Shown here: in pieces, positions 45,796 through 54,044 of the stretch
Position numbering within the stretch: the stretch's first letter is position 1
How the letters are laid out: every line of letters starts with the position of its first letter
Origin: Embleya sp040605455
Lineage (GTDB): Bacteria > Actinomycetota > Actinomycetes > Streptomycetales > Streptomycetaceae
Direction: 5' to 3'
Assembly (NCBI RefSeq): GCF_040605455.1
Contig: NZ_JBEXCV010000002.1
Coordinates: 1 to 64,000 of the forward strand
Length of the DNA: 64,000 nucleotides
Notes under the pieces: generated by a model
Databases searched by the model: none
What the model saw: only the letters and a program-made list of their open reading frames with translations
What the model was told of the DNA's origin: nothing
Program-made: the position numbers and the translations under genes

Positions 45796-45841
45796 GAGGG
45801 TGTCCAGTCTCTGTGTTCGCACACCGAGACTGGACACCCTC
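45796..45841. repeat. large perfect hairpin at the edge of the carotenoid oxygenase fragment
   Basis: GAGGGTGTCCAGTCTC (45796-45811) and GAGACTGGACACCCTC (45826-45841) are perfect 16-base arms. Inside the loop TGTG-TTCG-CACA makes a second stem with a TTCG tetraloop. It may be a terminator for the PAP2 gene (98 bases past its stop) or a small mobile hairpin. Confidence 0.7.
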
Positions 45842-45939
45842 ACCTCATGTCCGCGGGGATCCCTTGAATCAATCGTCCAGGGGCCGTGAAACAACCGCTG
45901 AGCACACGGTCGGTGGTGACGTGCCCGGGCGCACGGCGA

Positions 45940-47241
45940 TCACGCCGGTTGGAGTTGCGGTTCCAGTGGCTCCGCCGGCGCGGCCTTCGGGTCCCACGCA
46001 TTGGTGGTCCGCACATAGGCGTAGATGACCGAAGCCATCGCCAGAATAAGCAGTGGTCCAAACACCCACGGATATCTGGCCATCTCCATCGGCAGATAGC
46101 GGTACGACACCAGGAGCACTGCGAAAACCGTCGCACCGTAGATGATCAGACGAATTCCTTGCCAGTCCCAGCCACGGTCGAGCGAGCGCATTGCAGTCTC
46201 GATCGTGAGCGCAAAGACCACACCGGCCACGAGGTCCACGCCGTAGTGGTAGCCGAATCCCAGCGTGGCCGTGAGCGTGGCAATCAGCCAGAATGTTCCT
46301 GCGAATCGGATAAACCGCGAGCCCTTGCGAGAGTGAACGAAAATTATGGTAGCCCACGCTGTGTGCAGGCTGGGCATGCAGTTGCGAGGGGTGATCTCGT
46401 CGAACTGCACCGAGAGGGGGGTACTGATCGGCGGCAGCGTGTTCGGCCACAGGTCGGCCACTGCCCAGGGCCCGCCGTCGGGGCCGTAGGCGAAGACCGG
46501 TCCGACCACCGGAAAGATCATGTAGATGCTCGGCCCGAGCAGGCCGATGGCCAGGAAGGTGCGCACCAGGTGATGGCCCGGGAAGCGGCGCTCGACCACT
46601 ACGTTTCGCAGTTGGTACAGCGCAACGATGGCCGCTGCCAGGGGAAGCTGACCATAGACGGTGCCGAGGACGTGGGAGCTGATCGGGTCGGTGGCCGCGA
46701 CCATCCGGCCGGCCAGCCAGGACGGGTCACCCAGCGCGTGATCGGCGGTTGCCACGTACTGGTCGAGCACAGCCGGGCGGGTCTCCGACGTGATGAGCAG
46801 CCAGGTAGCGCCGGTCTTGTGGCCTGCCACCAGCAGCAGTCCCAGTCCGGCGCCCTTCAGCATCAGGACGCGTTCCCGGCCGGTGCGGCGCGTGAGAGCA
46901 AAGACCGCACAGCCAAAAATCACCCACAACGCGCCGTTGCCGTAGTTCATTCTGGCGTCGACCACCCACCGCACCAGCCAGAAGGCGATGTCGATGCCGA
47001 TTGCCGCACTCACCGCAATAAACCGTTGCCGCCAGGTGAGCACCACCATCATCAACGTCAAACCGGCATACAGCAGCTGCCCCGAACGGGGAGCGAATAT
47101 CACCTCGCGCGCCTGGCTGGTGATCGGCCCCGGTAGACCGTAGCGACGTGCGAACATCTCCATGGTGATGAGAAATCCGAGGACCGCCACTCCACCTGCA
47201 ACCCACGGCATCGCCTGCGGCCGGCGCCGCACGGCGACCAT
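45940..47241 (-). CDS. PAP2-type membrane protein (Aur1/Ipt1-like inositolphosphotransferase superfamily)
   Basis: This is a 433-residue polytopic protein. NCMPSLHTAWA (the PSLH motif) and LGFGYHYGVDLVAGV (HYxxD) are the C2 and C3 phosphatase/transferase motifs, facing outside the membrane. The length and the Cys-Met-Pro-Ser-Leu-His form match Aur1-like transferases more than simple lipid phosphatases. The open frame extends to a TTG at 47289, but that TTG is part of a TTGACA promoter box, so ATG 47241 is the start. It probably transfers or removes a phospho-head-group on a lipid; the substrate is unknown. Confidence 0.87.
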   Translation of the reverse strand: MVAVRRRPQAMPWVAGGVAVLGFLITMEMFARRYGLPGPITSQAREVIFAPRSGQLLYAGLTLMMVVLTWRQRFIAVSAAIGIDIAFWLVRWVVDARMNYGNGALWVIFGCAVFALTRRTGRERVLMLKGAGLGLLLVAGHKTGATWLLITSETRPAVLDQYVATADHALGDPSWLAGRMVAATDPISSHVLGTVYGQLPLAAAIVALYQLRNVVVERRFPGHHLVRTFLAIGLLGPSIYMIFPVVGPVFAYGPDGGPWAVADLWPNTLPPISTPLSVQFDEITPRNCMPSLHTAWATIIFVHSRKGSRFIRFAGTFWLIATLTATLGFGYHYGVDLVAGVVFALTIETAMRSLDRGWDWQGIRLIIYGATVFAVLLVSYRYLPMEMARYPWVFGPLLILAMASVIYAYVRTTNAWDPKAAPAEPLEPQLQPA

Positions 47242-47261
47242 GATTCTGCGACTTATTCGCG

Positions 47262-47289
47262 AAAATATTCGCGGTATTATGAATGTCAA
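47262..47289 (-). promoter_or_regulatory. promoter of the PAP2-type gene with a dyad over the -10
   Basis: Read on the minus strand, TTGACA (47289-47284) and TATTTT (47267-47262) are 16 bases apart. The -10 lies inside CGCGAA-TATT-TTCGCG, a 6-base dyad. Local AT content is high for this genome. Confidence 0.55.
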
Positions 47290-47533
47290 TTACTTGGCCA
47301 ATTTGTTAGAGTTTAGTAACAGATCAAAGTCCACCAGCGCGCTGAAGCCGTGCTCCAGTATCGCGGCCACGGCCCGCCCCGGGTTCTTGGGGGCGTTCGG
47401 CGCACATCAGTTGCAGGCCCCTGGCCGTTCATCACGTTGTTGCGATGCGCCGATCACGCGCTGACGGGTGGTGCCGCTCAGTCCCCGAACCACCGGCGGC
47501 GCGGGTGGATGCCGACGCTGGACATGCCGCTTT

Positions 47534-47665
47534 GCGCAGGTGGGCACGGTTGGCGCGGGAAGAGTACGCCCTGTCGCCGGCCACCGCGTCGGGCCGGGTG
47601 CGCGGTCGACCCACCCGGCCGCGCACCCTGATCTTCCGCAGGAGGGGGACGAACTGCGGGCTGTC
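47534..47665 (-). mobile_element. IS5-family transposase fragment
   Basis: About 44 residues read SPQFVPLLRKIRVRGRVGRPRTRPDAVAGDRAYSSRANRAHLR. This matches the mid-to-C-terminal block of IS5-type transposases, including the GRPRTRPD and DRAYSSR motifs. A weaker continuation may run to about 47480 in another frame. No inverted repeats or full element remain. Confidence 0.7.
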
Positions 47666-47722
47666 GGCGGCCTCCTCCAGGGCCGCGAGGACCTCCTCGC
47701 CCACCCGCATGCCCGCCGCATC

Positions 47723-48028
47723 GTGGAGCAGCGAACGTCGGCCACCCGGACGGATCTTGATGACGAAGCCCTGGCCGAGGCAAAGCGGCTGATGGGCACG
47801 ACGACCGAAAAGGAAACGGTGAACACCGCGCTTCGCGACCATGTGGCCCGCGGCAAGCGCCTAGAAGCACTGGACAATCCGGTCGAGCGGGGCATGCGCG
47901 GTGAGTTCGATCGGGCTGCGGAGGCGCACGCCGCGGCGAAGAAGACCCGGCAGGCGGCCTTCGAGTGGTCCGACTCCTCCACACTTCCGCGCTTCGGTCG
48001 GATGTGGTGGTTGAGGGAGTCCCCTTGA
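47723..48028 (+). pseudogene. orphan VapB-type antitoxin, probably altered at both ends
   Basis: From GTG 47723 the frame codes 101 residues. The core TRTDLDDEALAEAKRLMGTTTEKETVNTALRDHV and LDNPVERGMRGEFDRAAEAHAAAKK is that of VapB antitoxins. These pair with VapC PIN-domain RNases. No vapC follows; the C-terminus instead runs on as FEWSDSSTLPRFGRMWWL. There is no ribosome-binding site before the GTG, and an IS5 fragment lies immediately left. I judge it a remnant, though a short product is possible. Confidence 0.65.
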
Positions 48029-48120
48029 TTGGTGGTATTTCGATTGCCGGGGCGAATCGGGGGCGGTCATGGTTCAGCGGTGCCGTCGAGTGGATGACGC
48101 GGCACGGAAGGGGCATCGTC

Positions 48121-48654
48121 ATGACCTATCGCATGGGGTCGATCGGCGGGCGCGCACCGTTCGGGGTGATCGTGGCCGTGTCGGCCGTCCTCCTCCTGGT
48201 CGGAGGCTGCAACGGGGACGGCAAGAACACCGCGCGCGTCTCCACCACGCCCACGAGTACTGCTTCCGCGTCCGATTCGGTGTTCGCGCCGCGCACCGCG
48301 ACACCGACGACACCGGTCCCGACCAGGACCCGGGCAACGGAATCGCCGTCGGCCACGAGCCGGGCGACCCGGACCGCCGAGTCCTCCGCGACTCCCGAGA
48401 GCACCAAGACCGCGTACGACAAGGGCGAATGCCTCAGCGGCAGAATCAACACGGGCGGGAGCCAGGAGCAGTTGCTCTCGGTCGGGTGCTCCGACCCCAA
48501 GGCCAACTTCAAGGTCCTGCGCGTGTTCCCGTACACGACGGCCGGCCGCCCGTGCGACAACGTGAGCGGCGCGGACTACACGTACTCCAGCTACTGGACG
48601 CGCAACGGAATCCCGACCTACGGAAGCACATACTGCCTCTCCGAGATCGGCTGA
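48121..48654 (+). CDS. LppU-like lipoprotein
   Basis: This is a 177-residue exported lipoprotein. The signal peptide ends in the lipobox LLLVGGC (Cys30). A Ser/Thr/Pro-rich linker of about 60 residues follows, then a small Cys-containing domain (YDKGECLSGRI, LSVGCSDPKANFKVL, GRPCDN and STYCLSEIG). Four Cys suggest two disulfides. This is the layout of the LppU/SCO3897-type family, whose function is not known. GGAAGGGG precedes ATG 48121. Confidence 0.82.
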   Translation: MTYRMGSIGGRAPFGVIVAVSAVLLLVGGCNGDGKNTARVSTTPTSTASASDSVFAPRTATPTTPVPTRTRATESPSATSRATRTAESSATPESTKTAYDKGECLSGRINTGGSQEQLLSVGCSDPKANFKVLRVFPYTTAGRPCDNVSGADYTYSSYWTRNGIPTYGSTYCLSEIG

Positions 48655-48689
48655 GCGACGGGCGTGGATCGCACACGGGGGCGGGGCCG

Positions 48690-48725
48690 TCGCCCGGGCG
48701 GGGCCGATCGGCTCCGCCCGGGCGA
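48690..48725 (+). terminator. terminator of the lipoprotein gene
   Basis: TCGCCCGGGCGGGGCC (48690-48705) pairs with GGCTCCGCCCGGGCGA (48710-48725) with one G-T pair, around a GATC loop. The rest of the gap 48655-49078 shows no gene or other structure that I can support. Confidence 0.75.
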
Positions 48726-49078
48726 AGTCGGTTCGCCCCGATCCGCCCGCACGGCCGGTGCCCTCGAACGGCGGCCCGCATCGGCCCGCCGCACGCACGA
48801 GAGCACGCGCCGACCGGCTCGCGAACGCCGACCAAAGTCGATGGTGGCGTCGACTCCCGGTCACTGTGCGCCCACCCGCCTGCTGGACGTGGATCGGGCC
48901 CGCGTCGACCGACACGATCGGAGATGCCGGAGTCGGCATGCCTGCGTGGGGTGGGTGAAGGTCACTTCGTGGGGCCCGTTATCAAGACCTTTCATTCCGA
49001 CGCCGACCGGGCGGTCGACTCCCCGACGACTCCCCGACGACGCCCCGCCATCGCCGCGACACCGCGGCCGCCGGCCCG

Positions 49079-49840
49079 CTAACCGGCTCCGGGGAACAGC
49101 GACACGAACGCGTCCGAAGCCGCCGTCATGCCCTGGCCGAACGGCGCGTCCAGGTCCCAGATCAGGAACAGCAGGAACGCGATCAGCGCGCTGAACAGCC
49201 CGGCCACGATCAACTCCGGTACGGATCTGCGGATCTGCAGCGTGAAGATCATGCCGACGGTGACCACGGCGCCGACGATCAGGCCGAACCACACCAGTCC
49301 CGGCATCGATGAACCGGCTTGCCCACCACGCGCCTGACGTGCGTCGTCCGCGATCGCGATCTGGTCCAGGATCGGCTGGTACATCTGCGTTTCCTGATCA
49401 CCCTGCGGCACGTAGTCGGTGGCACCGTGCCGCACCGTGTCGAACAACTGCGTCCCGCGGTCGGACAGTTCGCCGTGGTCGGCCATATAGCCCCACTCCT
49501 TCTTGACCACGTACTTCACGTAGGCGTCGATGTCCGCCCGGATCTGGTCGCGCACCGGCGGCGGATAGACCCGGACCCGCTCGCTGACCTCGTGCAGCGC
49601 TTGCGCTTCGTGCCGCACCTCGTCCTCGGCCGCGCCCCGCCCCTCCCACACGCCCGCAATCGCCAAACCGAGCACGATCGCGTAGACCACGCCGATCATC
49701 ATCGTCATGTATTCGAGTACGTCCGGGGTTGCCGACGGATCGTCGTCGTCCGGCAATCGGCGCTGCTTGAGCACGACGACCGACAGGACGACCGCGCACA
49801 CCGCGGCCATCGCGAGCGCCAGTACAACCCAATGGGTCAT
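49079..49840 (-). CDS. DUF4239 (bestrophin-like) membrane protein
   Basis: This is a 253-residue protein with two N-terminal helices (MTHWVVLALAMAAVCAVVLSVV and MMIGVVYAIVLGLAIAGVW), a charged middle part (residues 70-175) and two C-terminal helices. The pattern and the YAIVLGLAI motif fit DUF4239, sometimes called bestrophin-like. The function is unknown, possibly an anion channel. GGAGGTC precedes ATG 49840. Confidence 0.85.
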   Translation of the reverse strand: MTHWVVLALAMAAVCAVVLSVVVLKQRRLPDDDDPSATPDVLEYMTMMIGVVYAIVLGLAIAGVWEGRGAAEDEVRHEAQALHEVSERVRVYPPPVRDQIRADIDAYVKYVVKKEWGYMADHGELSDRGTQLFDTVRHGATDYVPQGDQETQMYQPILDQIAIADDARQARGGQAGSSMPGLVWFGLIVGAVVTVGMIFTLQIRRSVPELIVAGLFSALIAFLLFLIWDLDAPFGQGMTAASDAFVSLFPGAG

Positions 49841-50002
49841 GGGTGACCTCCGGATCGAGGATTCCGATGGAGTCGAGCGCGTGGACGGATTCGAAGGACC
49901 GGAGTCCACAGCGCCCGGATTGAAACCGGGCAGCGGCCCCGCAGGCGACGATTCGGGCGGGCGGAACCGCTGGGGGACCGCAGGATTTCGGTATGCCGGG
50001 CC

Positions 50003-50668
50003 TCAGCGCGAGCCGCCGCCCGAACCACGTGCGCCTGCTCGCCCACGCGGCTTGAGCGCGGCCCCGGCCAGGATCGCCGGCGCGGTGACCAGCAACGTCG
50101 TCGTGACGATCGACGTCCCACGCACTGGCGGTGCCACCGCGGGCGGTCGGGCCACCGGACGTCGGACCGCGATCGGTTGCAGCGGCGGCGGAGTCACCAC
50201 CGGCGGGCTGGTCGGCGGCGGTGTACTCGGCGGCTTCGGAACCGGCGGGGTCGGCCGCACCGGCGGCGTCGACTTGGCCACCACGACCGCGACCGGCGTG
50301 GACCGGGCCACGGGCGGCGGCGTACGCACCGGCGTGGGCTTCGGCGGCGGCGAGGGTGGTGGCGTCGGCTTGGGTTTGGTCGGTGTCGGCGACGGCTTGG
50401 GCGTGGGCCGGCACGAGCCGTCCCGCACCAGCCGGAAATCGACCTTCAACCCGATCCCACCGGTCGGCGGCCCGGTGGCCGGAATCACGTCGACCCGGAC
50501 GCTCGCCCCGGGCGAGCTTCCGATCGAAACGCACACATCCACATTCGTGCCCGGCGTGTGCTTGCCACCGGCACCCGACCCCGCCCACGCCACGCCGGCC
50601 GGAGCAGCCAACAAGGCGCCCGCCCCGACCACGCACCCCCAGCGGCGCGCCCGACCCCATGCGCTCAT
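50003..50668 (-). CDS. secreted proline-rich cell-surface protein
   Basis: This is a 221-residue protein: a signal peptide (about residues 1-29, ending GVAWA), a short folded part with one disulfide-type Cys pair (VDVCVSIGSS and GSCRPTP), a long Pro/Thr/Lys-rich stalk of about 90 residues, and a C-terminal helix (SIVTTTLLVTAPAILAGAAL) with a basic Gly/Arg tail. No LPXTG is seen. Such stalks cross the cell wall. The start may be ATG 50668 or ATG 50680; neither has a good ribosome-binding site. Confidence 0.75.
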   Translation of the reverse strand: MSAWGRARRWGCVVGAGALLAAPAGVAWAGSGAGGKHTPGTNVDVCVSIGSSPGASVRVDVIPATGPPTGGIGLKVDFRLVRDGSCRPTPKPSPTPTKPKPTPPPSPPPKPTPVRTPPPVARSTPVAVVVAKSTPPVRPTPPVPKPPSTPPPTSPPVVTPPPLQPIAVRRPVARPPAVAPPVRGTSIVTTTLLVTAPAILAGAALKPRGRAGARGSGGGSR

Positions 50669-50744
50669 GAGAACGATCATCCGGCAGAATTGATGGCTTT
50701 AGCCTAAATGTCTGCCGGATTCACTCGAAAGGGTAGAGTCGCCG

Positions 50745-50954
50745 TCAAATACGCACATCCGCAACGGAATTACCCGACAACTGGTAGCCATGCCCGGCGG
50801 GCGACGGGCCTCCTGCAAGCGTCGGTGTGCGTCGGATGACCGCGACCTGGATGCCCTCCAACGGCCGATGCGAACTCACCTGCCAGTCGCTCCCGAACGA
50901 CACCTGCGCACCCGAGCCGACCAGCGTGCGCATCGGAGCGAGCCGGTGCGCGGC
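50745..50954 (-). pseudogene. fragment of a YtcJ-like amidohydrolase
   Basis: About 69 residues remain: HRLAPMRTLVGSGAQVSFGSDW then PLEGIQVAVIRR. This is the C-terminal metal-site region of amidohydrolase-3 (YtcJ-like) proteins, including the GSDW aspartate. Everything before it is absent. It lies next to the iron-box promoter of the siderophore operon. The gap 50669-51128 holds nothing else that I can support. Confidence 0.6.
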
Positions 50955-51105
50955 GCAGCCCTGCCGAGTCGACGCCGAACGACGCCGCACTCGACCCGGC
51001 CGCGCCGGCTCCGATGATCGACCCGGGCGGGAGGGTCTGCCAGTGCCGCCCGCGCAGTTGTCCCGCGACCCTGGGTGAACTCGGACCCCCGACTGGGGCC
51101 GAAAA

Positions 51106-51124
51106 TTAGGCCAGCCTAGCCTTC
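51106..51124 (+). promoter_or_regulatory. iron box (DmdR/IdeR operator) of the siderophore uptake operon
   Basis: TTAGGCCAGCCTAGCCTTC matches 14 of 19 positions of the IdeR/DmdR consensus TTAGGTTAGSCTAACCTAA. It overlaps a -10-like TAGCCT (51117-51122) and ends 4 bases before the GTG start, so transcription is probably leaderless and shut off by iron-loaded DmdR. Confidence 0.8.
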
Positions 51125-51128
51125 TCCA

Positions 51129-52151
51129 GTGAATGTCCTCCCGACGCGGGGTCGCCCGAGCAAGCGCCGAGTCCTCTACCTGGTCTCGGCCCTGTTCGTG
51201 CTCGCCGCCGCGTGTCTGCTCAGCCTCGCCGTGGGCAGCCGAGCCATCGCACCGAGCGTCGTCCTGGACGCACTCGTGCACGGCGGCGACTCCACCGACG
51301 CGATCGTGGTCGACTCGATGCGCCTGCCGCGCACCGCCGTCGCGCTCCTGGTCGGCGCGTCGCTCGGCATCGCCGGCACCTGCATGCAGGGGCTGACCCG
51401 CAATCCGATCGCCGAGCCCGGCATCCTGGGCATCAGCAACGGCGCCGCCACCGGTGTGGTGACCGCGATCGCGGTGTTCGGCGTGACCAGCCTGACCGGA
51501 TACGTGTGGTTCGGTTTCGCCGGCGCGCTGTGCACGGGGGTGCTGGTGTACGCGGTCGCGGCGCGTGGGCGCGGTGGCGCCACCCCGGTCAAGCTCGCGC
51601 TGTCCGGGCAGGCCCTTGCCGCCACGCTCGGCGCGGTGATCACCCTGGTGCTCACCACCGATCAGGGCACGCTGGACCAGTACCGGTTCTGGCTGGTCGG
51701 CTCGCTGTCCGGGCGCACCGACGAAGTGGCCTGGCAAATGGTGCCGTTCGTCGGCGTGGGCATGGTGCTGGTGGCCTCCACCGCTCGCGGCCTGGACGCG
51801 CTCGCGCTGGGCGACGACGTGGCCAAGGGGCTGGGCCACAAGGTGAACCGGATCCGGGTGATCGGCGGCCTGGGTGCGACCGTGCTGACCGGCGTCGCGG
51901 TCGCCGCGACCGGTCCGATCTCATTCGTCGGCCTGGCCGTCCCGCACGCCGCGCGTGCCCTGGTGGGCAGCGATCACCGCTGGGTGTTGGCCATGTCGGC
52001 GCTGCTCGCGCCGATCCTGCTATTGGTCGCCGACGTCCTGGGCCGGATCATCTTCCCGCCCGCCGAGGTCGAGGTGGGCGCGATGACCGCGCTGATCGGG
52101 GTACCGATCCTGGTCGTGCTGGTGCGCCGCAAGCCGGTGGTGTCCGGATGA
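51129..52151 (+). CDS. iron-siderophore ABC transporter permease (FecCD family, first subunit)
   Basis: This is a 340-residue permease with about nine to ten helices. RLPRTAVALLVGASLGIAGTCMQGLTRNPIAEPGILGISNGA is the family hallmark near residues 66-107, and GPISFVGLAVPHAARAL contacts the ATPase. With the next two genes it forms the inner-membrane part of a ferric-siderophore importer. It starts with GTG without a ribosome-binding site directly after the iron box. Confidence 0.93.
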   Translation: MNVLPTRGRPSKRRVLYLVSALFVLAAACLLSLAVGSRAIAPSVVLDALVHGGDSTDAIVVDSMRLPRTAVALLVGASLGIAGTCMQGLTRNPIAEPGILGISNGAATGVVTAIAVFGVTSLTGYVWFGFAGALCTGVLVYAVAARGRGGATPVKLALSGQALAATLGAVITLVLTTDQGTLDQYRFWLVGSLSGRTDEVAWQMVPFVGVGMVLVASTARGLDALALGDDVAKGLGHKVNRIRVIGGLGATVLTGVAVAATGPISFVGLAVPHAARALVGSDHRWVLAMSALLAPILLLVADVLGRIIFPPAEVEVGAMTALIGVPILVVLVRRKPVVSG

Positions 52152-53185
52152 GTCACCGCCCGTACGGCCATGTCCTGGTCCGCCGCCCGCGCTTCTCGTT
52201 CCTCGTGCACCGCCGCTCCGCGGTGGTCGCGAGCGTGCTGGCCGTCCTGCTCGCGGCCGTCTTCCTGCTCAGCCTGTGCGTGGGTGTGCGGTTCATCCTG
52301 CCCGGCGACGTGCTCAAGGTTCTGTTCGGGGACGACGAGAGCATCGTGGTCGAGACGCTGCGGCTGCCGCGCACGACGGTCGGGCTGCTGGTCGGCTTGG
52401 CCTTCGGTATCGCCGGCGCGCTGATCCAGACCGTCGCCCGCAACCCGCTGGCCAGCCCGGACGTGATCGGCGTCTCGCACGGCGCCGCGGCGGCCGTGGT
52501 GTTCGGCCTGGTCTTCGGCTTCGGCGGACCCACCGCGACGCCGCTCACCGCGGTCGCGGGCGGCAGCGTCGCGGCCTTCCTGGTCTACGTGCTGGCCTGG
52601 CGCCGCGGCCTGAACGCGCAGCGGTTCGTGCTGATCGGCGTCGGCATCTCGGTGGCCCTGGCCGCGGTCACCAACCTGCTCCTGACCAAGGCCGACATCA
52701 CCCTCGCCCAGCAGGCCAAGGTGTGGATGTCGGGCAGTCTGAACGGACGCGGCTGGTCCCAGGGCGAGCCGCTGTTCCGGGTGCTGCTCGCGCTCGTCCC
52801 GGCGATCGTGTGGGCGGCGCGGGCGGCGCGCTCGGCCGGTTTCGACGACGACACCGCGATCGCCCTCGGGGTGCGGCTCGGCCGGATCCGGCTCGGCCTG
52901 GTCGTGGTCGGCGTGCTACTCGCGTCGGTGGCGACGGGCGCAGCCGGGCCGGTGGACTTCGTCGCCCTGGTGGCCCCGCAGGTGGCCCGCCGGCTGGCCC
53001 GAACCCCGCAGGTGCCGCTGGTGTGTTCGGCCCTGCTCGGCGCGCTGATCGTGGTGTCTGCGGACATCGGCGCACGCATGCTGATCTCGAACGCCGAGTT
53101 GCCGGTGGGCGTGCTCACCGCGGCCGTCGGCGGCCCGTACCTGCTGTGGATGTTGACCCGTTCCCGTGCCGGAGGCGCCTCGTGA
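52148..53185 (+). CDS. iron-siderophore ABC transporter permease (FecCD family, second subunit)
   Basis: This is a 345-residue permease. RLPRTTVGLLVGLAFGIAGALIQTVARNPLASPDVIGVSHGAA and GPVDFVALVAPQVARRL are the matching hallmarks. It overlaps the first permease by ATGA and is itself overlapped by the ATPase gene. The two permeases likely form a heterodimer. Confidence 0.93.
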   Translation: MSHRPYGHVLVRRPRFSFLVHRRSAVVASVLAVLLAAVFLLSLCVGVRFILPGDVLKVLFGDDESIVVETLRLPRTTVGLLVGLAFGIAGALIQTVARNPLASPDVIGVSHGAAAAVVFGLVFGFGGPTATPLTAVAGGSVAAFLVYVLAWRRGLNAQRFVLIGVGISVALAAVTNLLLTKADITLAQQAKVWMSGSLNGRGWSQGEPLFRVLLALVPAIVWAARAARSAGFDDDTAIALGVRLGRIRLGLVVVGVLLASVATGAAGPVDFVALVAPQVARRLARTPQVPLVCSALLGALIVVSADIGARMLISNAELPVGVLTAAVGGPYLLWMLTRSRAGGAS

Positions 53186-53979
53186 CCACCCATCGGCTCG
53201 CCGCTCGCGACCTGACGCTCGGCTACGAGGATCGGATCGTGGTGCGCGACCTGGACCTGGAGGTGCCCGCCGGTCGGGTCACCGTCGTGGTCGGCCCGAA
53301 CGCGTGTGGCAAGTCCACGCTGTTGCGCTCGCTGGGCCGGTTGCTCAAGCCGATTTCCGGCAGCGTGCTGCTCGACGGCGCGGCGCTGCGCGATCTGCCC
53401 ACCCGCGAAATCGCCCGACGCATCGGCGTGTTGCCGCAAAGTCCGGTACCGCCCGAGGGGATCACCGTCGCCGACCTGGTGGCGCGCGGCCGGCAGCCGT
53501 ACCAGCGCTGGTGGCAGCAGTGGTCCGACGAGGACGAGGACGTGGTCGCCGACGCGATGCGGCGCACCGATGTGCTCGAACTCGCCGACCGCTACGTGGA
53601 CGAGCTTTCCGGCGGTCAGCGGCAGCGGGTGTGGATCGCGATGGCGCTCGCGCAGGGCACCGGCATCCTGCTCCTGGACGAGCCGACCACCTTCCTGGAC
53701 ATCGCGCACCAGGTCGAGGTGCTCGACCTGGTGCGCGAACTGAACGTCACCCGCGAACGCACCGTGGTCGCCGTGCTGCACGACCTCAACCAGGCGTGCC
53801 GATACGCGGATCACCTGATCGCGATGCGCGACGGTTCGATCGTCGCGCAGGGCGCTCCCGCCGAGATCGTCACGGCCGAGCTGGTACGGGACGTCTTCGG
53901 ACTCGCGTGTGTGGTCATCCCGTGTCCGGTCACCGGTGCGCCGATGGTCGTCCCGGGGCAACTCCACAAGGCCGGGTAG
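53182..53979 (+). CDS. iron-siderophore ABC transporter ATPase (FecE/FepC type)
   Basis: This is a 265-residue ATPase with Walker A GPNACGKST, signature LSGGQRQRVWIAMALAQ, Walker B ILLLDEPTTFLDI and switch His in AVLHDLNQACRYADH. VARGRQPYQRWW is typical of the siderophore group. GTG overlaps the permease stop. Confidence 0.95.
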   Translation: MTTHRLAARDLTLGYEDRIVVRDLDLEVPAGRVTVVVGPNACGKSTLLRSLGRLLKPISGSVLLDGAALRDLPTREIARRIGVLPQSPVPPEGITVADLVARGRQPYQRWWQQWSDEDEDVVADAMRRTDVLELADRYVDELSGGQRQRVWIAMALAQGTGILLLDEPTTFLDIAHQVEVLDLVRELNVTRERTVVAVLHDLNQACRYADHLIAMRDGSIVAQGAPAEIVTAELVRDVFGLACVVIPCPVTGAPMVVPGQLHKAG

Positions 53980-54044
53980 GCATCGGCCTCGTCGTGTCTG
54001 CTCTCCTTTTGTCCCGTTCACACCGTCCTTCCCAAGGAGTTCGC

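Noticed and set aside
50745..51839. Minus-strand 364-codon frame antisense to the siderophore permease as a whole gene
   Set aside because: Only the last 69 codons (50745-50954) resemble an amidohydrolase; the rest is the shadow of the permease gene.
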